Assembly: GCF_020509005.1 (NCBI RefSeq)
Contig: NC_063012.1
Coordinates: 4,278,001-4,342,000, forward strand
Source of the DNA: Fulvia fulva
Taxonomy: Eukaryota; Ascomycota; Dothideomycetes; Mycosphaerellales; Mycosphaerellaceae
Reading direction: 5' to 3'
DNA: 64,000 bases
Shown here: piece by piece, positions 1 through 13,332 of the stretch
How positions within the stretch are numbered: position 1 is the first letter of the stretch
Layout of the letters: the number at the start of each line of letters is the position of its first letter
The notes under the pieces: model-generated
What the model saw: the letters and a program-made list of their open reading frames with translations, nothing else
Told to the model about the DNA's origin: nothing
Databases searched by the model: none
Made by a program: the position numbers and the translations under genes

Positions 1-468
1 GAAGGTTCCAGGATACACGAATACTAGCTGCCCCTGCGGCTATCGCTCCCAGAACGTACGGCACGCACTCCTCGTCTGTCCGAGGTGGTCGCTAGGAAGG
101 GGGGAGTGGATGGCAAAGGCGAGGAACCGGACGATTGGGGCACTTCTTAACAACGCTGAAGACCTACGGCGCATTACGAACTGGATACTAGAGAAGGGCT
201 GGCTAGAACAGTACCGCCTAGTAGGAGCAGTGCAGGAAGAGAGGACACGACGCAGCGCGACGAGACCGGCTAGGAGCGGGGGCTAACGGGGTAGTGACAT
301 GGACTACGTACGTTCAGAGGGAAAGCTAATCTAGACAAGGAGTAGTCGGGGGCGGGAAGGGTTTTCACCTATTCGGGTTTCCCTTTGTACATAACAATAG
401 ATATATACCTGCATAGGCCGGATAGGGTCCTAGAACAGGGGAATGACAAATCTATCTATCTATCTATT
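1..468 (+). mobile_element. 3' end of a Tad-like LINE, not RIP-mutated (copy 0)
   Basis: Bases 2-286 read as one open frame ending in TAA at 284-286. The frame holds a C-x-C...H-x4-C motif (about 45-90), typical of the C-terminus of fungal Tad-type non-LTR retrotransposons. The 3' UTR follows and ends in an (ATCT)n tail at about 449-465. The same sequence occurs twice more in the window, at about 6043-6506 and 11005-11462. There, many codons that are TGG, CAG or TGC here have become TAG or TAC, all explained by CpA to TpA changes on one strand or the other. This copy therefore looks unmutated over the visible part. The rest of the element lies left of the window. Family assignment is by motif recognition. 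Confidence 0.8.
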
Positions 469-1507
469 ATTCGTTATCCGCAAGGTCTATTTCCGTACTA
501 ACCTACTATATCTCCTAAGTCTATATCCCGCTATCTAGCTAGCCCTAGGACCGCTAGGGCGCCCTAAAGATTAGTATTTAGCCTAGTCCGTTAGTAGCCT
601 AGTTAAGGTGTCTAGGCCTACCGGGAGGTAGATACGTTTAAGGTTAGGTTCCCTTATTTAACTCCTCTACCCTCTTCCTCTTACTCGGCTCGAAGCCCTT
701 ATATACGGTAGGTCCCTCCTACTATCGTTAGGGGTACCTAGCTAGTATAGAGATCCTTACTTGTCTCGCTCGTTCTTATACTACTATTCTAGCTAGGTAT
801 TAGCTTAAATACGCCGGGTGCCTTCTACCGTAGTATATATACCTACTCTCCTTTTTTAGGCATTCCTTTCCCTAGTATAGGCCTACGTAGTAAGGGTACC
901 TTAGGGTCTTCTCCTCGTATTTTAGGGCTATATAACCGTACTATTAGTATTAGAAGTATTATAGTACCCTATAGCTACTCTAATAGATCTCCGTATCTAT
1001 TCTCTCGTAGTTCTAGAATAGCCTATTATCTAGTATCTAGTTAGCTTGTTCCGCTATCTCTACCGAGATAATAAGCGATAAATACGTCTTCTCTCGGTCT
1101 ACTATCTTATATAACTATACCGCCTTCGTTAGTTGTACTCCTAGAGATATGTTCTAGTTCTATACTTAGAGTTAGGGAAGGTCTTCGACCTTAAATGTCC
1201 TAGGGACCCCGTAGGCAATAACGGTATACTATTAGTAGGAGACTCGTACCGACTTCGCGACTTTAGTAGTCTACTCCTTATAGGTCTCTAGTTTTTATCT
1301 ATTAGACTCTTATACGGTAAAGAGTCTTACTACGCCTATTGCCTCTACCTTCGCTCTAACTACCTCCTTTTAGCCGATTCTATCGATAATCTCCTTGCTT
1401 ATTAGGGCTACGATTTCTTATTTCTCCGCCGGATTAGTAATATATAGGCGTACCGTATTACTTGCCTTCGTAGTAGGTTAATTCTTACCTACTACTACTA
1501 TTACCTA
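469..1507 (-). mobile_element. Minus-strand LINE ORF1 relic, RIP-degraded
   Basis: Read on the minus strand, bases about 957-925 give a decayed CCHC zinc knuckle: C-F-x-C-Q-Q-Y-G-H with Cys and Gln codons turned into TAC and TAA/TAG. Further upstream on that strand (about 1250-1190) is a stretch resembling the Tad ORF1 motif Y-x-V-x-x-x-G-V. Homologous sequence, also minus-strand, lies at about 11.5-12.9 kb, so there are two diverged copies of this second LINE. The fragment ends where the tail of the plus-strand copy 0 begins. Stops are frequent and no gene can be expressed. Confidence 0.55.
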
Positions 1508-4500
1508 TATAGTTAGTCTATAAGAACGGGCACATTACTTATTATATGCACTAATCGATCTCTACGCCAAAACACGACATATTCGAAAGCTCTTATTAAG
1601 GCTATTCTAACGATATAGAAAGCAGGCCACTGCCCCTAGGACTAAGGGAGTTCTACCTTATTTAATCTGGACAGCTTGAAGCTCTCTTTACCCTATCTCT
1701 TTAGCTCTAAACGCCGCGGAGGTGCCTAGCTACATTAGGCAACTCCTAGGCAATAGTAGCCTAGGCTACGGCACTAACGGCGCCTACGGCCCTATAGGCG
1801 AAGCCCCCCTAAGACAACTAGTAGCAACTTATAGAGGACGCAAAAAGTATAGAAACTAACGATTAGCTCCCTTACCGGTCTCTATAGGTAATGATCACTT
1901 AGCTACGTACGGCGCTTGTACTGTCGTATTACCGAGGGCAATAAGAAATAAGGACGACGTCCTAGGCGATTAGCAAGGCCACCCGGAATCAACACCCCTA
2001 TAGCTAGGCATCGGTCGCGGCATCGATACTAGGCCCCCGCCTAACGCACGATATAGTTACGATCCGTATTATAGTAAAGGAAGACTAGGCCGAAGTTACG
2101 AAGCTATCGAACAAGGAGCTCGCCTAACGAATTAACTAACTAGGGGTAGTCGTAGTGAACTAATAGTCTAACGGTACTCTATAGATCTATACTAGCTCTA
2201 CTACTACTAGGAGGTACCTAGAGGCATAGCTATAGTAGGTATCTAAGGTTACGGCATTAGCGAAGGTCTTAACGAAACAATTTACGATCCTAGTCCACGA
2301 TATGCCTAAGGAGTTTGACCTAACTAACTAGGGTCACCTACGCGCTCTCTAAGAGGACAACCCGGTCACTCTTAACTCTCTAATCTAGAAGGCGACTTGG
2401 CTCTATAGGAAATGGCTAGAAGGCAAGAAGGCCTCGGCGCTAATAGTATAGCTATAAGACGCGAAAGCGGCGGATCTAGCGATAGAACAAGGCCTAGTCT
2501 AGTAATATAGCCTTAAGATAGTAGAAAAGCACTCCTTATCCTTTCGTGTCCTCTAATGCTTTAAATGCTAACAGTATAGACACCAAACCTATACGTATAT
2601 AAACAAGTAGGCCTACTCGAACTATATAGGAGACTATATATCTAGGGACTATATATCGACTACGAGACGGTACGCGAACTGTCCGGGGTACTACCTATCG
2701 TATAGTACGGAATGCCTATAGCGGAAACTAGCGAAAAACAAGGCAATTATAAACAGAACCGTCGCCCTAAGATTCTACGGCGACCGTAAGGCTAGCCTAT
2801 ACCGGAACTAACTAGCGGCGGTCGGGCATAAGCGCCCTAGGGCTAAGAACGATATAAAGGATACGTAGCCTAGGGCGTACGGGAGGCCACGTGCTCTACT
2901 AGCTACGGCGAGGGAATCTAACTAGGCCCGGCTCCCCTTTAGTATATAGCCGATAGGCGTAGACTAGGACGTATAGGGTAGTAGGTTATAGGACGATATA
3001 GAGGAAATGATTGTCGATGCCAATAACTAGCCTCGACACGCTTAGTATTATCTAGTATAACATTAACTATAGCAAGGATATAGTCTAGAACCATTTCCTA
3101 TACGAGGCGGACCCGCGCGTCTACTACGTCCTTACAATCTAGGAGCTATAGATTAACCCGTACTATAAGAGACTAACGACCTACAAGTCACTAGGCTATA
3201 CGACATGCCTACGAGGCGACGGCAGACCCCGTACGTACTTCTATATTAGCAAGGACATACTAGAATCCGACTAGGAGGTAGTGTACTACGTAGACGAAGA
3301 AGGCGGGGGCGATATTACCTCCCTCTACGTAGGTAGTACCTAGATACACAACCTATATATACAACCGCTAGCCTCGAGGTCTAGCCGCGACCTAGGGGTC
3401 TATAGATACCTAGATAGTACGCTTAAGAGACAAGGGTGCTATATCGTAGTAGGAGACTTTAATATATACTACCCTTCCTAGGAAAGCCTTATATAGCCGC
3501 ACCCTATAGCCGACGAAGTACTCGACTTGATAGCGAGTAACGCAATTGCCCTTAATACCCCGAAGGACCTAGGCACCTAGAAGAGAGGGGGAGTCTAAGG
3601 CACGATCGACCTCTCCTAGATCTTAGATAGCCACTACTATACGGTAACCTACTATAGGATCGAATATGAACTCGAGGCGTCGTTAGACTATATACTAGTC
3701 AGGACCTCTATTACGATATAGATATAACGTATACTAGCGAGAACCCCTAAGCTAAACTAGGGAAAGGCCTACTAGGCTAATATCTAGGCGTACCTCGATA
3801 ACTCTAAGAGGCTAGTCTAGATCGCGTAGTAGTAATATAACAGTAAAGACGAGATAGACGAAGTAGTCTAGGGGTTAATAGACGAAATAAGAAAAGCGAC
3901 CTTACTTTACGTTCCGCTTACCTAACTAACGACATAGTCTAAACTATACTAGACGCCGGAGTGTACTACGGTAGTAAGAGAAGTAAGGAGAGCCCGCCGG
4001 GTATAGACGAGTAGCTATAGCGAGGAGGCCTAGAACGTATATAGGGAGGTATACCAATAGAAGAAAGCTATAATACGGAGGGAGAAAGCAGTCGGCTAGA
4101 GGGCTATAGTAGAAGAAATCGCCGGCAAGCTAGAGAGGATGTAGAAGCTAGCGAAATAGGCCCGATAGGACCCTATATAGGGCCCCTCCTTCTCTATCCT
4201 AGCGCTATAATCGCCTAGTAGCCCGGTTAGTAACCCCGAGGCTAAGGCGCGTCTACTAGCTAGTAAGTTCTTCCCACCCCTAGTCGAGGCTAATCTAAGC
4301 GATATAAACAGCTCTACTCCCCTAGCCCCTAGCATCGCGGTCTAATAGAAGGTGTCCGAGGGAGAAGTTACCGCTATACTAAGGAAGTTGCCGGCGAAGA
4401 AAGCCCCGGGGCCGGATAGGATCCTAAACGAGCTACTAAAGAAGTGTAGAGATCAACTAGCCCTAGTAGTTATAGCGATCTTTAACGCCTACCTATAGAC

Positions 4501-6506
4501 CGGATACTACCCGATAGCTTTTAAACAATCGACGACAGTGGTCCTACGTAAGCCGTAGAAGGAAGACTATACGTAGGTGAAGTCGTACCGCCCAATTACG
4601 CTCCTTAATACTCTTAGGAAGGCGCTTAAGAAGCTAGTTATAACGAGACTCTCCGAGGCGGTAGAGGAACACTCCCTACTCCCGGATACCTAGATAGGTA
4701 CGCGCCTATAGCGATCGACGCTATCCGCGATAGAACTTATCACCTCTTAGGTAAAGGCTATCTAGTATAAGAATAGGGACAAGGTGGCTTCCTTACTTAG
4801 CCTAGACATATCGGGAGCCTTCGACTACGTGTTATACCCGCGGCTACTCTATATCCTAAGGTCGAAAGGACTCCCTAAGTAGCTTATTAACTTCGTACGG
4901 TCCTACCTCTAAAACCGTAGTACGTCGATCCTAGTCGGCTAGTATAGAAGCCCATTTTAAGTAGTCTATACTAGAATCCCGTAAGGCTTAACGCTAGTAC
5001 CTATTCTGTTCCTCTTCTTTATAGCGACGCTACTCCTAGCCCTAGAATCCTAGAACACCGCTACGAGCGGCTTCGTAGACGACATAAACATCCTAGCGTA
5101 GTCTTCCTCGACTAAGGAGAACTATAGGCTACTAGAAGAGAAGCATAAGATCTACGAGGACTAGGCTAGGAGGTACGGGGCTCGGTTTGCCCTAGAAAAG
5201 TACAATCTAATACACTTTACGCGCCGGCCACGGTTCTACAATATATAAGCTTCTATCTAGATATAGGGGCACACGACTAACCCGGTAAATTAGCTTAGGA
5301 TCCTCGGACTATAGGTAGACCCGACGCTACGGTAGAGGAAGTACGTATAGGTAATATTACGGAAAGCTAAACAGAATATAGCATTATACTAGAGGCTTAC
5401 TACGTCTATATAGGGGGCGGACTTCCGGTAGTTACGACTTCTATATACGGCTATTATACGGCCGGTCCTTACCTATAGTAGCTAAGTGTAGTCCTTAGGC
5501 GAGCGGGCCTACCTATCGAAGGGACTCGTCGCGCCGCTAGCGAAGATCTAAAACTAATGCCTAAGGAAGGTCACCGGGGTATATAAGTCGATACTAACGA
5601 GGATACTTAAGTATAAGACCGCTATACCGCCGATCGACCTATATATCTAGGGACTACGGACCTCCTACTTAGGCAAGTCGGCATAGTACCTAGTATAGAA
5701 GGTTATCGCTAGTATAGTCGTAAGGGCCCGCGAATTAGTACTAGCGTATAAGGGCATTCGACCCGGAAACGAGCCGAACTACCGGGTAAGGGACGAATAG
5801 CTAGTAATATAATAGGAAGGTAAGAAATCGTTTATAGAGCAACTATAGAAAGAGAGGTAGAACAACTAGGTTGTAGGGTATAGTAGACGCCCTTAGCTAG
5901 CGGGATAACCTAAGGAATAGTCAGCTATAAAATCCGCGGTTAAGCACCTCCCGAAGCTTATCTACTACCGCCTTACGAGGGTATAGAGTAGTATAGCAAC
6001 CTAACTACGAAGCGAACACATCGGCCTCTAGGGGTACCTATTATAGAGGAAGGTTCTAGGATACACGAATACTAGCTACCCCTACGGCTATCGCTCCTAG
6101 AACGTACGGTACGTACTCCTCGTCTATCCGAGGTAGTCGCTAGAAAGGGGGGAGTAGATAGTAAAGGCGAGGAACCGGACGATTAGGGCACTTCTTAATA
6201 ACGCTAAAGACCTACGGCGTATTACGAACTAGATACTAGAGAAGGGCTAGCTAGAACAGTACCGCCTAGTAGGAGTAGTATAGGAAGAGAGGATACGACG
6301 TAGCGCGACGAGACCGGCTAGGAGCGGGGGCTAACGGGGTAGTGACATAGACTACGTACGTTTAGAGGGAAAGCTAATCTAGATAAGGAGTAGTCGGGGG
6401 CGGGAAGGGTTTTCACCTATTCGGGTTTCCCTTTATATATAACAATAGATATATACCTATATAGGCCGGATAGGGTCCTAGAATAGGGGAATGACAAATC
6501 TATCTA
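1508..6506 (+). mobile_element. Tad-like LINE copy A, near full length, RIP-inactivated
   Basis: Reading through the stop codons shows the element in order. An ORF1-type zinc knuckle (C-F-K-C...Q-Y-R-H) lies near 2548-2590. An APE-type endonuclease runs from about 3020 to 3760, with G-D-F-N at 3451-3462. A reverse transcriptase runs from about 4360 to 5250, with F-V-D-D near 5072-5083. A C-terminal Cys/His motif lies near 6065-6150. The (ATCT)n tail ends at about 6506. Almost every Trp and Gln codon has become TAG, while CpG dinucleotides remain common. That is the signature of RIP acting on CpA rather than loss of methylated CpG. The motif tatatagttagtct stands at the left border, at the A/B junction and after copy B, which suits a target-site duplication. 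Confidence 0.85.
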
Positions 6507-9500
6507 TCTATATAGTTAGTCTAAAAACAAGACATATTCGAAAGCTCTTATTAAGGCCATTCTAACGATATACAAAGCAGGCCACTGCCCCTAGGACTAA
6601 GGGAGTTCTACCTTATTTAATCTAGATAGCTTAAAGCTCTCTTCACCCTATTTCTTTAGCTCCAAACGCCGCGGAGGTGCCTAGCTACATTAGGCAACTC
6701 CTAGGCAATAGTAGCCTAGGCTACGGTACTAACGGCGCCTACGGCCCTATAGGCGAAGCCCCCCTAAGACAACTAGTAGCAACTTATAGAGGACGTAAAA
6801 AGTATAGAAACTAACGATCAGCTCCCTTACCGGTCTCTATAGGTCATGATCACTTAGCTACGCACGGCGCTTATACTGTCGTATTACCGAGGGTAATAAG
6901 AAATAAGGACGACGTCCTAGGCGATTAGTAAGGCCACCCGGAATTAACACCCCTATAGCTAGGTATCGGTCGCGGCATCGATACTAGGCCCCCGCCTAAC
7001 GTACGATATAGTTACGATCCGCATTATAGCAAAGGAAGACTAGGCCGAAGTTGCGAAGCTATCGAACAAGGAGCTCGCCTAACGAATTAACTAACTAGGG
7101 GTGGTCGTAGTGAACTAACAGTCCAACGGCACTCTATAGATCTATACTAGCTCTACTACTACTAGGAGGCACCTAGAGGCACAGCTATAGTGGGCATCTA
7201 AGGTTACGGCATTAGCGAAGGTCTTAACGAAACAATTCACGATCCTAGTCCACGACATGCCTAAGGAGTTTGACCTAACTAACTAGGGTCACCTACGCGC
7301 TCTCTAAGAGGACAACCCGGTCACTCTTAACTCTCTAATCCAGAAGGCGACTTGGCTCTATAGGAAATGGCCAGAAGGCAAGAAGGCCTCGGCGCTAATA
7401 GTATAGCTATAAGACGCGAAAGCGGCGGATCTAGTAATAGAACAAGGCCTAGTCTAGCAATATAGCCTTAAGATAGTAGAAAAGCACTCCTTATCCTTTC
7501 GTGTCCTCTAATACTTTAAATGCTAATAGTATAGACACTAAACCTACACGTATATAAACAAGTAGGCCTACTCGAACTATATAGGAGACTATATGTCTAG
7601 GGACTATACATTAACTACGAGACGGTACGCGAACTGTCCGGGGTACTACCTATCGTATAGTACGGAATGCCTATAGCGGAAACTAGCGAAAAACAAGGCA
7701 ATCACAAATAGAACCGTCGCCCTAAGATTCTACGGCGACCGTAAGGCTAGCCTATACCGGAACTAACTAGCGGCGGTCGGGTATAAGCGCCCTAGGGCTA
7801 AGAACGATATAAAGGATACGTAACCTAGGGCGTACGGGAGGCTACGTACTCTACTAGCTACGGCGAGGGAATCTAACTAGGCCCGGCTCCCCTTTAGTAT
7901 ATAGCCGATAGGCGTAGACTAGGACGTATAGGGTAGTAGGATATAGGACGATATAGAGGAAATGATTATTAATGCCGATAACTAGCCTCGACACGCTTAG
8001 CATCATCTAGTATAACGTCAACTATAGTAAGGATATAGTCTAGAACCATTTCCTATACGAGGCGGACCCGCGCGTCCACTACGTCCTTATAATCTAGGAG
8101 CTATAGATTAACCCGCACTATAAGAGACTAACGACCTATAAGTTACTAGGCTATACGACATACCTACGAGGCGACGGTAGACCCCGTACGTACTTCTATA
8201 TTAGTAAGGACATACTAGAATCCGACTAGGAGGTAGTGTACTACGTAGACGAAGAAGGCGGGGGCGATATTACCTCCCTCTACGTAGGTAGTACCTAGAT
8301 ACACAACCTATATATATAACCGCTAGCCTCGAGGTCTAGCCGCGACCTATGGGTCTATAGACACCTAGACAGTACGCTTAAGAGACAAGGGTACTATATC
8401 GTAGTAGGAGACTTTAATATACACCACCCTTCCTAGGAAAGCCTTATATAGCCGTACCCTATAGCCGACGAAGTACTCGACTTGATAGCGAGTAACGCAA
8501 TTGCCCTTAATACCCCGAAGGACCTAGGTACCTAGAAGAGAGGGGGAGTCTAAGGCACGATCGACCTCTCCTAGATCTTAGATAGCTACTACTATACGGT
8601 AACCTACTATAGGATCGAATATGAACTCGAGGCGTCGTTAGACTATATACTAGTCAGGACCTCTATTACGATATAGATATAACGTATACTAGCGAGAACC
8701 CCTAAGCTAAACTAGGGAAAGGCCTACTAGGCTAACATCTAGGCGTACCTCGATAACTCTAAGAGGCTAGTCTAGATCGCGTAGTAGTAATATAACAGTA
8801 AAGACGAGATAGACGAAGTAGTCTAGGGGTTAATAGACGAAATAAGAAAAGCGACCTTACTTTACGTTCCGCTTACCTAACTAACGATATAGTCTAAACT
8901 ATACTAGACGCCGGAGTGTACTACGGTAGTAAGAGAAGCAAGGAGAGCCCGCCGGGTATAGACGAGTAGCTATAGCGAGGAGGCCTAGAACGTATATAGG
9001 GAGGTATACCAATAGAAGAAAGCTATAATACGGAGGGAGAAAGCAGTCGGCTAGAGGGCTATAGTAGAAGAAATCGCCGGTAAGCTAGAGAGGATGTAGA
9101 AGCTAGCGAAATAGGCCCGATAGGACCCTATATAGGGCCCCTCCTTCTCTATCCTAGCGCTATAATCGCCTAGTAGCCCGGTTAGCAACCCCGAGGCTAA
9201 GGCGCGTCTACTAGCTAGTAAGTTCTTCCCACCCCTAGTCGAGGCTAATCTAAGCGATATAAACAGCTCTACTCCCCTAGCCCCTAGTATCGCGGTCTAA
9301 TAGGAGGTGTCCGAGGGAGAAGTTACCGCTATACTAAGGAAGTTGCCGGAGAAGAAAGCCCCGGGGCCGGATAGGATCCTAAACGAGCTACTAAAGAAGT
9401 ATAGAGATCAACTAGCCCTAGTAGTTATAGCGATCTTTAACGCCTACCTATAGACCGGATACTACCCGATAGCTTTTAAACAATCGACGATAGTAGTCCT

Positions 9501-11462
9501 ACGTAAGCCGTAGAAGGAAGACTATACGTAGGTAAAGTCGTACCGCCTAATTGCGCTCCTTAACACTCTTAGGAAGGCGCTTAAGAAGCTAGTTATAACG
9601 AGACTCTCCGAGGCGGTAGAGGAACACTCCCTACTCCCGGACACCTAGATAGGTACGCGCCTATAGCGATCGACGCTATCCGCGATAGAACTTATCACCT
9701 CTTAGGTAAAGGCTATCTAGTATAAGAATAGGGACAAGGTAGCTTCCTTACTTAGCCTAGATATATCGGGAGCCTTCGACTACGTGTTATACCCGCGGCT
9801 ACTCTATATCCTAAGGTCGAAAGGACTCCCTAAGTAGCTTATTAACTTCGTACGGTCCTACCTCTAAAACCGTAGTACGTCGATCCTAGTCGGCCAGTAT
9901 AGAAGCCCATTTTAAGTAGTCTATACTAGAATCCCGTAAGGCTTAACGCTAGTACCTATTCTGTTCCTCTTCTTTATAGCGACGCTACTCCTAGTCCTAG
10001 AATCCTAGAACACCGCTACGAGCGGCTTCGTAGACGACACAAACACCCTAGCGTAGTCTTCCTCGACTAAGGAGAACTATAGGCTACTAGAAGAGAAGCA
10101 CAAAATCTACGAGGACTAGGCTAGGAGGCACGGGGCTCGGTTTGCCCTAGAAAAGTACAATCTAATACACTTTACGCGCCGGCTACGGTTCTATAATATA
10201 CAAGCTTCTATCTAGATATAGGGGCATACGACTAACCCGGTAAATTAGCTTAGGATCCTCGGACTATAGGTGGACCCGGCGCTACGGTAGAGGAAGTACG
10301 TATAGGTAATATTACGGAAAGCTAAACAGAATATAGCATTATACTAGAGGCTTACTACGTCTATATAGGGGGCGGACTTCCGGTAGTTACGACTTCTATA
10401 TACGGCTATTATACGGCCAGTCCTTACCGATAGTAGCTAAGTGTAGTCCTTAGGCGAGAGGGCCTACCTATCGAAGGGACTCGTCGCGCCGCTAGCGAAG
10501 ATCTAAAACTAATGCCTAAGGAAGGTTACCGGGGTATATAAGTCGATACTAACGAGGATACTTAAGCACGAGACCGCTATACCGCCGATCGACCTATATA
10601 TCTAGGGACTACGGACCTCCTACTTAGGTAAGTCGGCATAGTACCTAGTATAGAAGGTCATCGCTAGTATAGTCGTAAGGGCCCGCGAATTAGTACTAGC
10701 GTATAGAGGCATTCGACCCGGAAACGAGCCGAACTACCGGGTAAGGGACGAATAGCTAGTAATACAATAGGAAGGTAAGAAATCGTTTATAGAGTAACTA
10801 TAGAAAGAGAGGTAGAACAACCAGGTTATAGAGTATAGTAGACGCCCTTAGCTAGCGGGATAACCTAAGGAATAGTTAGCTATAAAATCCGCGGTTAAGT
10901 ACCCCCCGAAGCTTATCTACTACCGCCTTACGAGGGCATAGAGTAGTATAGTAACCTAACTACGAAGCGAATACATCGGCCTCTAGGGGTACCTATTATA
11001 GGGGAAGGTTCTAGGATATACGAATACTAGCTGCCCCTACGGCTATTGCTCCTAGAACGTACGGTACGTACTCCTCGTCTATCCGAGGTGGTCGCTAGGA
11101 AGGGGGGAGTAGATAGTAAAGGCGAGGAACCGGACGATTAGGGCACTTCTTAATAACGCTAAGGACCTACGGCGTATTACGAACTAGATACTAGAGAAGG
11201 GCTAGCTAGAATAGTACCGCCTAGTAGGAGTAGTATAGGAAGAGAGGACACGACGTAGCGCGACGAGACCGGCTAGGAGCGGGGGCTAACGGGGTAGTGA
11301 TATAGACTACGTACGTTCAGAGGGAAAGCTAAACTAGATAAGGAGTAGTCGGGGCCGGGAAGGGTTTTCACCTATTCGGGTTTCCCTTTATATATAACAA
11401 TAGATATATACCTATATAGGCCGGATAGGGTCCTAGAATAGGGGAATAACAAATCTATCTAT
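6507..11462 (+). mobile_element. Tad-like LINE copy B, near full length, RIP-inactivated
   Basis: This is a second head-to-tail copy of element A and highly similar along its whole length. The G-D-F-N endonuclease motif lies near 8409-8420, followed by H-H-P in place of the mutated Y-Y-P of copy A. The F-V-D-D reverse transcriptase motif lies near 10028-10039. The (ATCT)n tail and the junction motif tatatagttagtct end it at about 11,477. Differences from copy A are overwhelmingly C/T or G/A at CpA sites, so the two were mutated partly independently. Both are heavily stopped. The ORFs that can be drawn inside are chance frames. Confidence 0.85.
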
Positions 11463-11477
11463 CTATATAGTTAGTCT

Positions 11478-13330
11478 CTAGGCTACCTTCTATATTACTT
11501 ATTAGATTGTCTTCGGGATTTAGTATAATAGCGCCTTTAGCGCTCCTAGTATCTATACTATAGTGTTTTTATATACCCGGGCTAGGTATTTGTTATCCCC
11601 TAGTAAGTTTTCCGCCTCCGTATATAGGGTCGTCTACGCTATATTATTTATCGTTAGCCTCTACTTTCTATATAGTAGCCCTTAGCTTATATCCTAGGTT
11701 TTTCCTTAGTTTGTTCCTCGGCTTAGCTCTTAGTACTAAATGTTCGTAAGGCTATAGCTCTCGTTAGTTACTATCCTCCGCTACTATTTAGGATAAGGTC
11801 GCGCTTTCTAATTAGGTAGTTGTCCTCCGTAGCTCCGTAACTCTAGGGTCTACCGTTAGGGGAACGGAACCTTAGTTTTAGGGTTCTTTATACTACGATT
11901 ACGCCGCCGCTAGCGTAGGCGGGTCGCTACTACTTAAGTGGATTACTCGTCTTAATAAGGGCTATCGAATAGATAGTCCTCGTCGATAAATTATAGTCCT
12001 AAGATTACTACTACCTTATATAAGAACGTTAGTCTCCCTATTACTAGCACTATTTATAGCTCCTCTTATAGCCGGAGTCTCTTATTTAGGTAGGTAGTTC
12101 TCTCTAGTTATTTCTATTTACCTACTAGGAACCTAGTCAATATTATTACCCTTACTTCCTGCGCTCTCTACTAAGCTAATAGTCTAACTAGGCATTAGTT
12201 TGACTATACTAGGTGTTTTCTCCTATATACTATATATCTTATGTCCTCCTTCCGTTTTTAGGACTCTTAGGTCACGTAATCACTAGTATAGTAGGAGTAG
12301 ACTAGTATAGCTTTACTATACTTTAGGGCAATATGTCCGTACTATTATTAGTTAAAACATTAAAGGATTCTATAGTTACTTTAATAGATCTCTATATCTA
12401 GCCTCTTAAAGTCCTAGTATAACCCTTAGTCTAAGACCTTATTTACTTACCCTAGTATTATAACCTATAAGATTAGCGAGGAGGCCCTCTTACCCTCCTC
12501 TATCTTCTTCTTAACCTACGCTATCTTTATAATCTATAGTCCTAGTACTATTACCTAGTTTTACCTCTAGAGGTTTAGTATATCCCTTTATATATTAAAG
12601 GTTTATAGGACCCTATACGTAATTACTATATACTATTAATAGGAGACTTTCGCTATACTCCCGATCTTTAGTATCTACTCCTTCTTTATTTCGAGGGCCG
12701 TCTTATTCTATACGTATACTATAAATAGCTTGACCCCTTTATTATCTACCCTTACTCCTACTATTTCCTTTACTCCGATCTTCTCGACTATCTTCCTCCC
12801 GGTTATCTTTCCTATCTCTTCCTTCTCTTTCTAGTCTATAATATAGACTCGTAGTACTATACTCTAGGGGGGGGGCAGTTTGGCTCGCGATTATTACCTA
12901 GGCCGTTAGGCCCTAGGTCTATCTTAGGTCTCTTTAAGGGTTCTTTCTCGCGTTTTGTATTACTACCTCGATTACCCTATTAATTATAGTACTTATTTGT
13001 CGTTTAAGCGCCTTTAGTCACCCGAGTAGTTTACTTATTACTCCTTTTAGTACTCTCTCTAGAAATCTCCCTTCTTCTACCGCTACTATCTCTTCCGCCT
13101 TCTTATAGAGCGTCCTCTACTTGTCTCCCTCTTACTCTTAGTCGTCTACTACCGTCGTCGTCGCTATTTCTCTAGATACGTAGCCGACTTTATATACTTA
13201 AGAGCCCGAGCCTTATACCTCTTAACGATTCTAGAAGTAGAAGTAGTAACGAGGAGACGTAGGCTTATACTTTAGCGTATTATATAACTTACGATAGTAG
13301 TAAATACGACGGCCTAACTAGATTAATAGA
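11478..13330 (-). mobile_element. Minus-strand LINE 5'/ORF1 relic, RIP-degraded
   Basis: The minus strand repeats the landmarks of the 469-1507 relic. A decayed zinc knuckle (C-F-N-x-x-x-Y-G) lies near 12350-12325, and a Y-x-V-I-x-Y-x-V motif near 12650-12600. The sequence around 12320-12400 aligns by eye with 930-1010. A G-tract of nine lies at about 12868-12876. The region right of about 12.9 kb would be the N-terminal or 5' leader part; it is low in recognisable motifs. The Fot1/pogo element lies directly to its right. No intact frame is present. Confidence 0.5.
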
Positions 13331-13332
13331 TA

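Noticed and set aside
4096..4335. 79-codon minus-strand frame in LINE copy A
   Set aside because: It is antisense to the endonuclease/RT linker of a RIP-mutated element and open by chance.
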